Positions 14,940 to 27,156 are shown, counted from the stretch's first letter. The stretch: DNA of 29,558 nucleotides from Candidatus Krumholzibacteriia bacterium (GCA_035649275.1 DASRJW010000028.1:1-29558); one strand, 5' to 3'. Notes: generated from the sequence alone by a model not told the origin. Translations and numbers: made by a program.

Positions 14940-15130
14940 GCGGGCATGCTACGCATCCAGGAAACGACAAGCAAGCGCCGGAGAACGACGCCGACAGAGC
15001 GGACTCCAGTCGTCGCCCCGTTCCACCCCTTCCACTCCAGTGCAGGAACGCATCTTGCCCTTCCGGAAACACCACGGCCGGCTGGAAGACCGCGCTCACC
15101 ATCGACTCGCGAGGTCCGGAAAGGTCGCGC

Positions 15131-15661
15131 ATGCCCGGCGAGTACCGCATTCCGAAACGGCAAGTCCCGGCGCAGGTGACGCTCGTCGGCGAACCGACGC
15201 AGGAGCTGCATCTCTTCGTCGGCCAGTACGCCGAGAGTCACGAGGGCGGTGAACGCCCGGGCGACGTGCTCAACGGCCGCGAGTCCTATGTCCCGGCGCT
15301 GGACGCGCAGGGAGGCACGCGTCTCCTCAACCTGGACGCGGTGCTGGTGGTGACCGTGACGGCGAGGGACGAAGGCGTCCTGGGAGCGCTCGAGTTCCAG
15401 GCGGCCGATGCCGCTTGCGTGGACGTCGTCGTGGCGCTCGAGGGGGGCCTGCATCTCCGCGGTGTCGTGCGTTACGTGCTGCCCGAGGGACAGCAGCGGC
15501 TGCAGAACTACTTGCGGCAGCCGGAACGCTTTCTGCCGCTGTACGACGGCCCGCGGCTCCACTGGATCAACCGGCGTCGCGTCGTCTGGGTGGAAAGTCG
15601 GGGCGTGGAAGGTATGCAGGCAGACATGGCTCTTGGCGCATCGGCGCCGCGGCGGAGTTGA
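15131..15661 (+). CDS. Hypothetical protein with duplicated beta-rich module
   Basis: A 176-residue soluble-looking protein with no signal peptide. It appears to hold two copies of one module. The first (about residues 14-90) reads GEPTQELHLFVGQYAE, then DVLNGRESYVPALD and LLNLDAVLVVTV. The second (about 95-160) reads EGGLHLRGVVRYVLPEGQ, then NYLRQPERFLPLYDGP and INRRRVVWVE. Both share the pattern G...LH..V..Y...G...-(D/N)YLN/R-(x)5-(F/Y)(L/V)P(L/A)...(L/I)N...V..V. GGAAAGG lies about 7 bases before the ATG. It is 12 bases upstream of the PilT-like ATPase, so it is probably its partner. The fold resembles small regulator domains such as those fused to pilus or secretion proteins, but I do not recognise a named family. 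Confidence 0.75.
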   Translation: MPGEYRIPKRQVPAQVTLVGEPTQELHLFVGQYAESHEGGERPGDVLNGRESYVPALDAQGGTRLLNLDAVLVVTVTARDEGVLGALEFQAADAACVDVVVALEGGLHLRGVVRYVLPEGQQRLQNYLRQPERFLPLYDGPRLHWINRRRVVWVESRGVEGMQADMALGASAPRRS

Positions 15662-15673
15662 GGGGAGCGCGGG

Positions 15674-17530
15674 ATGGCCCAGCTGGACCGTTTCATCGAG
15701 GTCATGCGGCGCGCCGGAGCGTCGCGGCTCCGCCTCGGCTCCAATGCGAAGGCCATGCTGGAAACGGGTGGCGGCCGGCGCCCGGTGACGGCGCAGCCCA
15801 CCACGCTGTCCCAGGTCATGCACCTCCTGCGCGAGATCGCGCCGCCGTCGCTCGCCGAGGTGATGTCCCAGGCGGATTCCTGCGAGTTCGACTACACCGC
15901 CCCCACCGGTCCGGTGCGCGTGCTGGTGCGGCAGCAGAACGGCAGCCTCGAGGTGCAGCTGGTGCCGGCCATCGAGACCGTGGCTGCCGCCACGGGTCCC
16001 ACCGGCCGAGAGCGGCCCCCCGCGCGCGACTCTCTCGGGAACGCCCCGTTCGGCGCGGTGGCGCCAGCCGCTCCCGCCCCGACCTCGCCCGCGTTCACGC
16101 CGGCGCCGGCGTTCGCCCCCGCGGCGGCGAATGCCTTCGTTCCGGCGCCGGCGACAGCGCTGGGCCAAGCACCGGCAGCGCTCACTTCGACAACCGCGAT
16201 GACTTTCGCGCCGGAACCGCCGACCGCATTCGCTCCGGCACAGGCCCCGGTGTTCGCACCCGCGACGGCATACGCTCCGACGCCCACGGCGTTCTCTCCG
16301 AGCGCGGTGGCTGCCTACGCGCCGGGGGCCGCCGCGTCCACCGCGACCCTGTCGCCGCCGCCCATGGCGATGCCGGCGTCATTGCGGCCGACGCCGCTGG
16401 ACCTCGGGGCGCCCTCCGTCACCCACCCGGCACCGCCTGTCGTCACGGTGCCGCGACTCGAGCAGTTCTTCCGTCGCATGATCCAGGACAAATGTTCCGA
16501 CCTGCATTTGTCCTCGAATTGCCCGCCGCTCTTCCGCAAGGACGGCGACATGGTCACGCTCGGTGGCACGACACCCCTGGCTCCGGCGACGGTGCGCGAG
16601 CTCGTCTGGGAGATCACGCCGGCGGCACACCGCGCCCAGTTCGAAGCCCGCCACGACACGGATTTCTCCTACGAGATCGAAGGCGTCGCCCGCTTCCGCT
16701 GCAACCTCTTCCTGGATCGCCGCGGCATCGGTGCGGTCTTCCGCGCCATCCCGGCCCGCATCCCCAGCGCCGAGGCGCTGGGGCTCAGCAAGGCCATGCT
16801 GGCGCTCTGTGATCTCTCCAAGGGCCTGGTGCTGGTGACCGGTCCCACCGGCTCCGGCAAATCCACCACACTGGCGGCGATGATCGACACCATCAACGCC
16901 GGCCGCGCCGCCCACATCATCACGGTGGAGGACCCGATCGAGTTCGTGCACGAGAACCGCCGCTGCCTGGTGAATCAGCGCGAGGTCGGCGGTCACACCG
17001 AGGACTTCAGGAGCGCGCTCCGGGCGGCACTACGGGAGGACCCGGACATCGTCCTGGTCGGCGAGATGCGCGACCTGGCCACGATGGAGATCGCCATCGA
17101 GACCGCCGAAACCGGACACCTGGTCTTCGGCACGCTGCACACCAACACCGCAGCCTCCACGGTGGACCGCATCATCGATCAGTTCCCCGGGGACCGGCAG
17201 AATCAGGTGCGCAGCATGCTGGCCGAGGCGCTCAAGGGGGTCATCTCGCAGACCCTGTGCAAGAAGAAGGGCGGCGGGTTGGTGGCAGCGCACGAACTCC
17301 TGCTGGTGAACCCAGCGGTGAGCAACCTGATCCGCGAGGGCAAGACCTTCCAGATCCCCACCATCATGCAAACGGGGAAGGGTAGCGGCATGACCACGCT
17401 CAACGACAGCCTGCTGGAGCTGGTCAAGGCGGGCATCGTCGAGCCCCACCACGCCTACAGCAAGGCCGTGGCTCGGAGCGAGTTCCGCGCCCTCCTCGAG
17501 CGCAATCACTTGCGCCTCGACGCCGTCTGA
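15674..17530 (+). CDS. PilT-like twitching motility ATPase with extra N-terminal domain
   Basis: This 618-residue protein ends in a complete PilT-type hexameric ATPase: PAS-like N2 domain (about 258-360), Walker A GPTGSGKST (390-398), Asp box EDPIEF, Walker B DIVLVGEMRD (458-467), His box GHLVFGTLHTNTA (481-493), and the C-terminal helices. PilT powers retraction of type IV pili. Before it come a second, degenerate copy of the N2 domain (residues 1-98) and an Ala/Pro-rich linker (about 110-250) with FAPA-like repeats. Usual PilT is about 350 residues. Start ATG has GGGGAG about 7 bases upstream. No pilin or pilus assembly gene is in the window; the neighbour upstream is the duplicated-module protein. 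Confidence 0.93.
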   Translation: MAQLDRFIEVMRRAGASRLRLGSNAKAMLETGGGRRPVTAQPTTLSQVMHLLREIAPPSLAEVMSQADSCEFDYTAPTGPVRVLVRQQNGSLEVQLVPAIETVAAATGPTGRERPPARDSLGNAPFGAVAPAAPAPTSPAFTPAPAFAPAAANAFVPAPATALGQAPAALTSTTAMTFAPEPPTAFAPAQAPVFAPATAYAPTPTAFSPSAVAAYAPGAAASTATLSPPPMAMPASLRPTPLDLGAPSVTHPAPPVVTVPRLEQFFRRMIQDKCSDLHLSSNCPPLFRKDGDMVTLGGTTPLAPATVRELVWEITPAAHRAQFEARHDTDFSYEIEGVARFRCNLFLDRRGIGAVFRAIPARIPSAEALGLSKAMLALCDLSKGLVLVTGPTGSGKSTTLAAMIDTINAGRAAHIITVEDPIEFVHENRRCLVNQREVGGHTEDFRSALRAALREDPDIVLVGEMRDLATMEIAIETAETGHLVFGTLHTNTAASTVDRIIDQFPGDRQNQVRSMLAEALKGVISQTLCKKKGGGLVAAHELLLVNPAVSNLIREGKTFQIPTIMQTGKGSGMTTLNDSLLELVKAGIVEPHHAYSKAVARSEFRALLERNHLRLDAV

Positions 17531-17539
17531 CTCCGCGCC

Positions 17540-19105
17540 TCACCCGGCGTGACGCCGGAGCACCAGGAGGGTGCGATCGTCCTGGGGACGGACGCCCCCG
17601 AGGAAGGTGTCGACCGATTCGAGGACGCCGCGAGCCACCTCGTCCGCCGACGCCTCGCGCAGCGCCTCGAGACGCTCCACCAAGCGCTCCCGCGTGAACA
17701 TCTCTGCCGGACGGCTACCCACCCGCAGCGCTTCGGTGATGCCATCGCTCCAGGCGGCGAACAAAGCGCCGGGTGGAATGACGATGCTGTCCGCCCCCAA
17801 GGGCACCGGGATATCCATGCCGATGGGAGGGCCGGTGGACGCCAGCGTCTGCGGTGGCAGGCCGGGAGCGATCAACACCGCCGGTTCGTGTCCGGCGTTG
17901 ACGAAGTCGAACCGCCCGGTCCACGGTTCGAGATAGGCCAAGAACAGAGTGATGAAAACGTGCGCCTCCAACCGCTCCACGAGGAGGTCGTGCAGGCGCA
18001 GCGCCAGTTGCCGCGGCGTCGCCGCCGCGGGCGCCAAGGCGCGCAGCGTCGCCAGGGTCTCGGCCATGACGAAGGCTGCCCCCACTCCCTTCCCCGCCAC
18101 ATCGCCCACGGCGCACATGTAACGGCCGTCGGGGAGGAGCAGCGTCTCGTACAGATCGCCCCCCACCTTGGCGCAGGGCTCGAGCGAGACCGCCACGTCG
18201 AAACCTTCCGGGGACTGGGGCTCGCTCAGGAACCGCCGCGCGATGTCCGCCGCGGTCTGCAGCTCGATGCTGACCTTGGATTTCGCCAGCTTGGCAGCGA
18301 CGAGGCTGGCGAGCAGCTGCAAGCGCTGCAGGTGCCGCGGCCAGAAGCGGCGCACCGGATCGTCCTCGTCCATGTAGAGAACGCCGAGGATGTCGGTGCC
18401 GTGCAGGAGCGGCACGGCGACGAGGGAACGGATGCCCTTGCTCCGCGCGCTGTGGAGCATCGCCTCGCCCCCGTCGACGTCGGTGACGAGCAGGGGCTGG
18501 CGCTGCCGCAGCACGGATTCGATGACCGAGCGGCTCACCGGGGGCTCGGCGCTGCCGGCCCGCCGCGAAGTGCAGCAGCGCAGCTCCAGCTCGCCCACGT
18601 CGTTCAGCAGGAAGAGACAGGCCTTGCGGAAGCTGAAGAGCCGGGCCACCCGCTCGAGGCAAAGCGGCCCCGCCTCCTCGGGGTCGTCGTCGGCCACCAG
18701 GAAGTCGCCGAAGTGGATCAGCTGGTCGAGGAGCCGAGGCTCACGCCCCGTGGCCAAGGGATAGCTTTGCGAGCTGCCGAGGCCGTCGTCCCCTGCTGGC
18801 GGCGCGGGTGAGCAGTTCCCGCTCAGGAAGTGCAGGGCCACCTCGCCGAGAGCGATCTGGTCCCCGGAGCGCAGCCGCTTGTTGGTGACGCGGTTGCCGT
18901 TGACGGCGATGCCGTTGCGGGCGCCGAGGTCGTGGATCTCGGCCTCCTCGCCGCTCACGACAATCTCCGCATGCACCCGCGAGACGCCTGGAAACTGCAG
19001 GACGATCTCGGCGCGCTGCGTGGATCTCCCGATCGTATTGGCGCCGTCGTGCAGCGGAAACACCAGGTGCTGGCCGTCTACGGCGCCTTCGAGCCGGTAC
19101 ATCAT
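17540..19105 (-). CDS. FHA-GAF-SpoIIE (PP2C-type) serine phosphatase
   Basis: A 521-residue cytoplasmic signalling protein. The N-terminal FHA domain (about 1-95) shows GANTIGRS, SRVHAEI and ARNGIAVNG, and would bind phosphothreonine. A GAF-like sensor domain follows (about 115-300; SFRKACLFLL, SLVAVPLLHGTDILGVLYMD). The C-terminal RsbU/SpoIIE phosphatase (about 325-520) keeps GGDLYE, GDVAGKGVGAAFVMA, AGHEPAVL and WSDGITEAL, the metal-binding acidic positions. Such enzymes dephosphorylate STAS anti-sigma antagonists in partner switching. GGAGG lies 6 bases before the first ATG (19105); a second ATG follows at 19102. It lies 119 bases downstream of the peptidase gene. Confidence 0.94.
   Translation of the reverse strand: MMYRLEGAVDGQHLVFPLHDGANTIGRSTQRAEIVLQFPGVSRVHAEIVVSGEEAEIHDLGARNGIAVNGNRVTNKRLRSGDQIALGEVALHFLSGNCSPAPPAGDDGLGSSQSYPLATGREPRLLDQLIHFGDFLVADDDPEEAGPLCLERVARLFSFRKACLFLLNDVGELELRCCTSRRAGSAEPPVSRSVIESVLRQRQPLLVTDVDGGEAMLHSARSKGIRSLVAVPLLHGTDILGVLYMDEDDPVRRFWPRHLQRLQLLASLVAAKLAKSKVSIELQTAADIARRFLSEPQSPEGFDVAVSLEPCAKVGGDLYETLLLPDGRYMCAVGDVAGKGVGAAFVMAETLATLRALAPAAATPRQLALRLHDLLVERLEAHVFITLFLAYLEPWTGRFDFVNAGHEPAVLIAPGLPPQTLASTGPPIGMDIPVPLGADSIVIPPGALFAAWSDGITEALRVGSRPAEMFTRERLVERLEALREASADEVARGVLESVDTFLGGVRPQDDRTLLVLRRHAG
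17544..17558. terminator. Inverted repeat between convergent genes
   Basis: CCGGCGT (17544-17550) and ACGCCGG (17552-17558) form a near-perfect palindrome with one central base. It begins 14 bases after the PilT-like stop and overlaps the last codons of the convergent phosphatase gene. It may end the plus-strand transcript; no T-tract is seen. Confidence 0.28.
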
Positions 19106-19224
19106 GGCTCGCCTCCTCTGGCGCTCCTCCGTCAAGAGGGAGAACGTCCAGGCCCTGGGGCAGCGCACAGGGAAAACCCGAGTCCAGCACCGGGGCGCGC
19201 CCCATTCCGGGCCTGGACCGACGG

Positions 19225-21636
19225 CTAGTCGGCGGAGCTCCTGTCCGCGGTGGTCCGGTTCTTGGCGTAACGGTCGCTCCACTCGAGCATTTCCGCCAGG
19301 GTGTGCAGGACCGACTCGCGGGCGGCGTAGCCGTGCGCTTCATCCGGCAGGAGGACCAGCCGCGCCGTGGCACCGTTGGCCTGCAGGGCCTCGAACATGC
19401 GCTCGGACTGCATGGTGTAGGTGCCGGGGTTGTTGTCTGCCTGCCCATGGATGAGGAGGATCGGCTCGTTGATGCGGTCGGCGAAGGAAAACGGCGACAG
19501 CCGCATGTAGACATCCCGGGCTTCCCAGAAGGAGCGGCGCTCGCTCTGGAAGCCGAAGGGGGTGAGCGAGCGGTTGTAAGCGCCGCTGCGGGCGATGCCG
19601 GCGGCGAACAAATCGGAATGGGCCAGCAGGTTCGCGGTCATGAAGGCGCCGTAGCTGTGGCCGCTGACGACGATGCGCTGCGGATCCACGACGCCGAGAG
19701 AGTCCAGGGTGTGCACTGCCGCCTGGGCGGCGCCGACGATCTGCTCTACGAAGGTCTCGTTCATGGTCTCGGGATCGCCGACCACGGGCATGGTGGCGTC
19801 CATGAGCACGGCGTAACCCTGGGCGAGGAAGCAGAGCGGCGAAGGGCCGCGATAGACGGTGAAGGCGTTGGGTACGGCCCGCACCTGCCCTGCTGTCGCC
19901 GCATCGGAGTACTCCAATGGATAGGCCCAGAGCAGACAGGGCAAGCGCTCGCCTGGGGCCCGGTGGGGCGGCAGGTAGAGAGTGCCGCTCAGGGCGACAC
20001 CGTCAGCGCGGCGATACTTGAGCAGCTTCTTCTCCACGCCGGCCATCTGCGGGTACGGATTGTCGAAGCGCGAGAGGTGCCGGCGCCCGCCGCCCTGCAG
20101 CGTGACTACGTCGTAGTTGGGTGGCTCGCTCGGCGATTCGCGCCGCGTGACGATCTTGCCGTCGCCGCTGAAACCGACGAAGCCTTCCACCACGTCCGCG
20201 GCGGATTGGAAGAGCCGCGTCTTCTTCCCGTTCTTGGGGTCGAAGGCGTCCAGGAAGGGCCGCTGGCCTTCGGCGTTCGCGCCCTTCCCGGACAGATAGA
20301 CATGGGCACCGTCCTGACGGAGAACCTCGAATCCATTCGCCAGCGTCCGCGTCACCGGTTGGCCCGGATCGTTGTAGGCGTCGTTGACGCTGAGATCGAA
20401 GAGGAGGCGCTGCTCCTGTGGCCGGCGGAGCGACAGCGCCCAGGTCTTCCGCCAACGCTTCTCGCGCTGGTACTCCGTGACCCAGACCTCGTCCTGGCGG
20501 GCGGTGAAATCGACGCCCCGGAAGCGGTGCTCCAGCTGCAGGACCTCGACCGCGGTTCCCTCGAACGGTGCCGCCAGGGTCAGGAGTCGATCGCGGTGCG
20601 CCGCCTTCCGTGTGGGATCGCCGCCGTCGAGCGCTTCGACCCAGAGCAACGTCGCGTCGTGCAGCGGCTGCCATCCGACCTCACGCGGACCCGTGGGCAC
20701 GCCCTGCACCGGAACCTCGTCGGAGACGGGAAGCTCGGCGAGGGAGCGCACCACGGTGCCCTTCCCATCCAGCACCTCGACGCGGCGGGCGAAGTAGTAG
20801 TACGGCACGCGGTAAGAAAAGGGCCGGGTGAGCTTCGTCACCAGGACGAAGCGGCCGTCCGGCGAGGCTTCGGCAGCGAGGATCAGGCCCGGCTCACCGA
20901 AGGACTCGACTGCCCCGGTGCCCACGTCCACCACCGCGAGCTGCGAGGTGGCGAGGTGCGCGAAGAGAGCGGCGTCGTCCTCGTTCTCCAGGAGATCCTG
21001 ATAGGTGAACATCCGTGTACGCTTGCCGGCGCTCTCTTGGATCACCGGCCCTGCCGGCACTTCCGGCGCCTCCGGAGCCGGACCCTGGTCGGCCGGCACC
21101 ATGCGGACGAGGAGGGAGGAGCTGCCATCGTGCCAGACAAAAGGAGAGCCGAGAATGTCGTTGAGGCGCACCGTGGCGAGGCGGCGCGCGGCGCCGGTTT
21201 TGGCCTCGGCGACCCAGAGCTCCACGCCTTGCGGCCCATCGACGCCGAAGGCGACGCGGCTGCCGTCGGGGGACCATACCGGGATCGAAAAGGGCTTCCC
21301 CGGCGGGAGATCGACCGGGGTGACCTTGCCGTCGGCGACACCCACGAAACGAAGCTGCAGGAGGCGCCGTGTCCGCTGTCGCGCCTGCAGCGCCTGGTCG
21401 ATGCGCAGGCCGGCCAGGGAGCGGAACGGCCGGGCGAGGAGGGCGAGCGGCGGGTTCGGCTCGATCTCCACCTGCAGGAGACGCTGCCCTTGCGGGTCGA
21501 GACTGGTGATGGGCGCCACCGGCGCATCGACGAGGGCGACCACTTCCGGCGGCGGCAGCTTGTAATGCGTCTCGGCGCCGGCGAGCGGCGCGCCACAGAG
21601 GACGAGGATCCCAATGGTCACGAGGTTGCCGCGCAT
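19225..21636 (-). CDS. S9 family (prolyl oligopeptidase-like) serine peptidase, exported
   Basis: An 803-residue peptidase. It opens with a signal peptide (about 1-21; LVTIGILVLCGAPLAGAETH), so it acts in the periplasm or outside. The first two thirds (about 60-560) form a beta-propeller gate with repeated blade patterns such as VWSPDGSRVAFGVDG. The C-terminal alpha/beta-hydrolase has the triad Ser661 in SGHSYGAF, Asp734 in HGQADNNPG, and His768 in PDEAHGY. The GHSYGAF motif with the NNPGTY loop recalls glutamyl endopeptidase-like S9 members more than prolyl oligopeptidase itself. GGAGAGGAG lies before the ATG at 21636. It is divergent from the response regulator and upstream of the phosphatase gene. 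Substrate not predictable. Confidence 0.93.
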   Translation of the reverse strand: MRGNLVTIGILVLCGAPLAGAETHYKLPPPEVVALVDAPVAPITSLDPQGQRLLQVEIEPNPPLALLARPFRSLAGLRIDQALQARQRTRRLLQLRFVGVADGKVTPVDLPPGKPFSIPVWSPDGSRVAFGVDGPQGVELWVAEAKTGAARRLATVRLNDILGSPFVWHDGSSSLLVRMVPADQGPAPEAPEVPAGPVIQESAGKRTRMFTYQDLLENEDDAALFAHLATSQLAVVDVGTGAVESFGEPGLILAAEASPDGRFVLVTKLTRPFSYRVPYYYFARRVEVLDGKGTVVRSLAELPVSDEVPVQGVPTGPREVGWQPLHDATLLWVEALDGGDPTRKAAHRDRLLTLAAPFEGTAVEVLQLEHRFRGVDFTARQDEVWVTEYQREKRWRKTWALSLRRPQEQRLLFDLSVNDAYNDPGQPVTRTLANGFEVLRQDGAHVYLSGKGANAEGQRPFLDAFDPKNGKKTRLFQSAADVVEGFVGFSGDGKIVTRRESPSEPPNYDVVTLQGGGRRHLSRFDNPYPQMAGVEKKLLKYRRADGVALSGTLYLPPHRAPGERLPCLLWAYPLEYSDAATAGQVRAVPNAFTVYRGPSPLCFLAQGYAVLMDATMPVVGDPETMNETFVEQIVGAAQAAVHTLDSLGVVDPQRIVVSGHSYGAFMTANLLAHSDLFAAGIARSGAYNRSLTPFGFQSERRSFWEARDVYMRLSPFSFADRINEPILLIHGQADNNPGTYTMQSERMFEALQANGATARLVLLPDEAHGYAARESVLHTLAEMLEWSDRYAKNRTTADRSSAD

Positions 21637-21803
21637 GATCGCTCCTCTCCCTAGGGTTCCCGAGAGCATACTCCACGGCACGGCGGCGCACAGGGGGACG
21701 GGAGGCGCTTGCCCTCGGCACCACCGGTGTGGGAGCCTGGCCGCATCGGCAGGCGTCGTGCGCGGCAGTCGCCGCACCTGAGCCCGGAGCGCGGAGTCGC
21801 GGG

Positions 21804-22657
21804 ATGCAGCGGATCCTCGTCGTCGACGACGATCGTGTCACGCTCCACTTGGTGCGCGGCCTCCTGGTGGCCGAGGGCTTCGAGGTGGAGACGGCCCACC
21901 AAGCCGACAGCGCCTTCCGCCTGCTGGCGCGGCAGAAGTTCGACCTGCTCATCGTCGACGTGTGGATGCCCGGCATGAGCGGTTTCGATTTCCTCGCCCG
22001 CCTGCGCCAGCACGGCCCGACCCCCCGGGCGCTCATCCTCACCGCCGACGACGCGCCGGAAACCGTGCTCCGCGCCGTCGGCGAGCAAGCGCACCGCTAT
22101 CTGTCCAAGCCGGTGAACCCGAAAGCCCTCGTCGAGGCGGTGAACGCGGCGCTCGAAGCGCGCGCCGACGTCCACCCCATCGAAGTGATCTCCGCCCGCC
22201 CCGATTGGGTGGAGCTCCTGGTGCCGTGCGACTTCGACGCGGCGGACCGCATCCGCAACTTCATGACCCACCTCGACGCCGAGCTGCCCGAGGACGTGCG
22301 CGATTCCGTGGGCACGGCGCTGCAGGAGCTGCTGCGCAACGCCATCGAATGGGGCGGTCGCTGCGACCCGCAGGTCAAGGTGCGCATCGCCTGCATCCGT
22401 ACACCGCGCATGATCCTCTACCGCATCTCCGACCCCGGCCAAGGCTTTCGCTTCGAGGAGCTGCGGCATGCGGCGGTGACGAATCCCACCGATCAACCCC
22501 TGCAACACATCGAGGAGAGGGAGAAGATGGGGCTGCGCGCCGGTGGTTACGGTCTCATGCTGACCCGCGCCCTCGTGGACGAGCTCCTCTTCAACGAGAA
22601 GCAGAACGAAGTCCTGTTCGTGAAATACCTGGAAGGCGGCGCCGCCACCCGGCCGCC

Positions 22658-22673
<16 letters not shown>
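21804..22673 (+). CDS. Response regulator with anti-sigma-type HATPase output
   Basis: This 289-residue protein has an N-terminal receiver domain (1-118): acidic pair DDD (8-10), phospho-acceptor D52 in IVDVWMPG, T80 and K102 in YLSKPVNP. The output is an RsbW/HATPase_c_2-type ATPase (about 135-276) with N-box ALQELLRNAIEWGG (172-185), G1 DPGQGF (210-215), and G2-like AGGYGLMLTRALVDEL (247-262). Instead of DNA binding, the output would be a serine kinase and anti-sigma-type partner controlled by phosphorylation. GGAG lies about 11 bases before the ATG. It meets the hybrid kinase tail to tail with a 16-base overlap, suggesting that kinase as a phosphodonor, though this is not shown. No sigma factor or antagonist is next to it. 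Confidence 0.93.
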
Positions 22674-25696
<3,023 letters not shown>

Positions 25697-25742
25697 GGCC
25701 ACGTCCTGCGGGAATCTGCCGCCCGCTCAGTGCGGCGCCAAC

Positions 25743-25792
25743 GGGTCGGTCGGGATGCGAGGCCCGGATTGTAGCATCCCTCCGACCGACCC
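25743..25792 (-). terminator. Long imperfect hairpin between two minus-strand genes
   Basis: GGGTCGGTC (25743-25751) pairs with GACCGACCC (25784-25792), and GGGATGC (25752-25758) with GCATCCC (25774-25780). The stem is 16 bp with a 3-base bulge (25781-25783) and a 15-base loop. It lies just past the beta-propeller stop and before the kinase start on the minus strand, the position of a terminator or a leader structure. There is no T-tract. Confidence 0.45.
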
Positions 25793-25808
25793 TGTTCCCC
25801 GCGGCGGC

Positions 25809-27128
25809 TCAGCGGGTCGAGGCGGCCACCCCCTTGGCCGGTCCCCATTGCAACCGGTAACAGAGGACGGACATGGGCACGGCGGCGGAGTCGTCTTCGG
25901 TTTGGCCTCCCTCTTTCCCGGCCATGGCGCGCATCGCCGCCGCGAACTCCTTGACCACGAAGAATCGATCTCCGGCGAGCACGAACCGGTCCTCTTCGAA
26001 GTCCCCGTCACCCTTGAGGGTGACGCGCTGCAGGTAGCGTCCCTGGGGGTCGAAGACGTCGAAATGGCCGAGGGTCCCGGGCGGCAGGTCACGGCAGCCG
26101 CGGCTCGAAAGCACCCAGAGGTTTCCATCGTCGGCGACGGCGAACCAGCGGATGTCGCGCTCCCGGTCGCTGATGTCGAATTCAGGCTCCACCCGCCCCG
26201 CGCCCGTGCGGATCTGGATCTGCGAGCTCATTTCCTTCTTGCGCTTCTCGATCTCCGCCGCCGTGCGCATCACGGGCTGATACTCCAGCTCGATGATCCG
26301 CTGCAGCTTGCCGTCCTGCGACCAGACGTTCAGCTTCCAGGTGCGGTCGAGAGAGGCGTAGACGTCACCCTGTGGTCCGACGGTCCAGGGCACGCCGAAC
26401 TCGTCTTCCTTGAGGACCAGGCGGGCCATGTTCGAAGTGCTCGCCATCTGGTGGAAGCGCGCCACCTCGTTGCCTTGCCGGTCCAGCCGCACCAGCGCGC
26501 TGGTGCGCTCGATGGAGCCCTCTTTGTGGCTGAAGTTGTTACCCTGCACCACGAGGGAGCCGCCGCGATAGGAGGCACTCATCAGCATGCGGAAGCCGCC
26601 GTCCTCCGGGTTCTTCAGGGGGAACGGCGTGCCCGGTGTGCCGTCGGGCTTGAACATGACGACACGGCTCGGCTGCGTCTGCACGACTCCGAGGTTGCCC
26701 TCGGGATCGAAGAACAAGCGGGTCGGACGGCGGAACTCGCCCGGGCCCTCTCCTTCGCGCCCGATGGTGCGCAGGTATTTCCCCTCCTTGGAGAAGACCT
26801 TCACTTCCGAGAGCTGCGCGTCGACGAGGTAGACGTCGCCCTTGGGGTGCAGGGCGATATCGGTGATCAGGCCGAAGAACTCGCCTTCGCCCTCGCTCTC
26901 GCCCCCGATGCGCCACTGCTTGTCCAAGGTGAGCACGAGCGGCTTCTCCATGGGTGTGGCGGGGTTCTTCACCTGGGTGACGCCGCCCTCGACCACTTCC
27001 TTTCCGCTCCAAGGTGTGGCGGCACCGGGGGCGACCGCAGCAAAGAACAGGAGGATTCCGAGAAGACTGCTCGCACCGCTGCGCTCCAAGGGGCGAACAC
27101 GGGCTCGAATCGCGACAGAGGGCATCAT
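25809..27128 (-). CDS. Secreted 6-bladed beta-propeller (NHL-like) protein
   Basis: A 439-residue protein with a signal peptide (about 1-38; LLGILLFFAAVAPGAATPWS) and NHL-like propeller blades: ITDIALHPKGDVYLVDAQLS followed by VKVFSKEGKYLRTIG and the family tag GREGEGPGEF (about 105-115), then RLFFDPEGNLGVV, VGPQGDVYASLD, FAVADDGNLWVL and FDVFDPQGRYLQRV. Such proteins are common in high-GC uncultured bacteria and Bacteroidetes-related groups; the role is usually unknown. AGGAG sits 2 bases before ATG 27128 and 5 bases before ATG 27125, so the second ATG may be the real start. It is divergent from the endonuclease-like gene, with a repeat array in between. Confidence 0.88.
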   Translation of the reverse strand: MMPSVAIRARVRPLERSGASSLLGILLFFAAVAPGAATPWSGKEVVEGGVTQVKNPATPMEKPLVLTLDKQWRIGGESEGEGEFFGLITDIALHPKGDVYLVDAQLSEVKVFSKEGKYLRTIGREGEGPGEFRRPTRLFFDPEGNLGVVQTQPSRVVMFKPDGTPGTPFPLKNPEDGGFRMLMSASYRGGSLVVQGNNFSHKEGSIERTSALVRLDRQGNEVARFHQMASTSNMARLVLKEDEFGVPWTVGPQGDVYASLDRTWKLNVWSQDGKLQRIIELEYQPVMRTAAEIEKRKKEMSSQIQIRTGAGRVEPEFDISDRERDIRWFAVADDGNLWVLSSRGCRDLPPGTLGHFDVFDPQGRYLQRVTLKGDGDFEEDRFVLAGDRFFVVKEFAAAMRAMAGKEGGQTEDDSAAVPMSVLCYRLQWGPAKGVAASTR

Positions 27129-27156
27129 GACTCCTGTGTTGGTTCGGGTGGCACGG

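Noticed and set aside
14936-16168. 410-codon minus-strand open frame over the duplicated-module gene and the PilT-like gene
   Set aside because: Arg/Gly-rich antisense frame; the plus-strand genes have recognisable domains or motif repeats.
16060-16340. Ala/Pro-codon repeats considered as a DNA satellite
   Set aside because: They are imperfect and keep the reading frame of the PilT-like protein, so they are a protein linker.
19303-21654. 783-codon plus-strand open frame over the S9 peptidase
   Set aside because: Complete shadow of the peptidase, which has a signal peptide and full catalytic triad.
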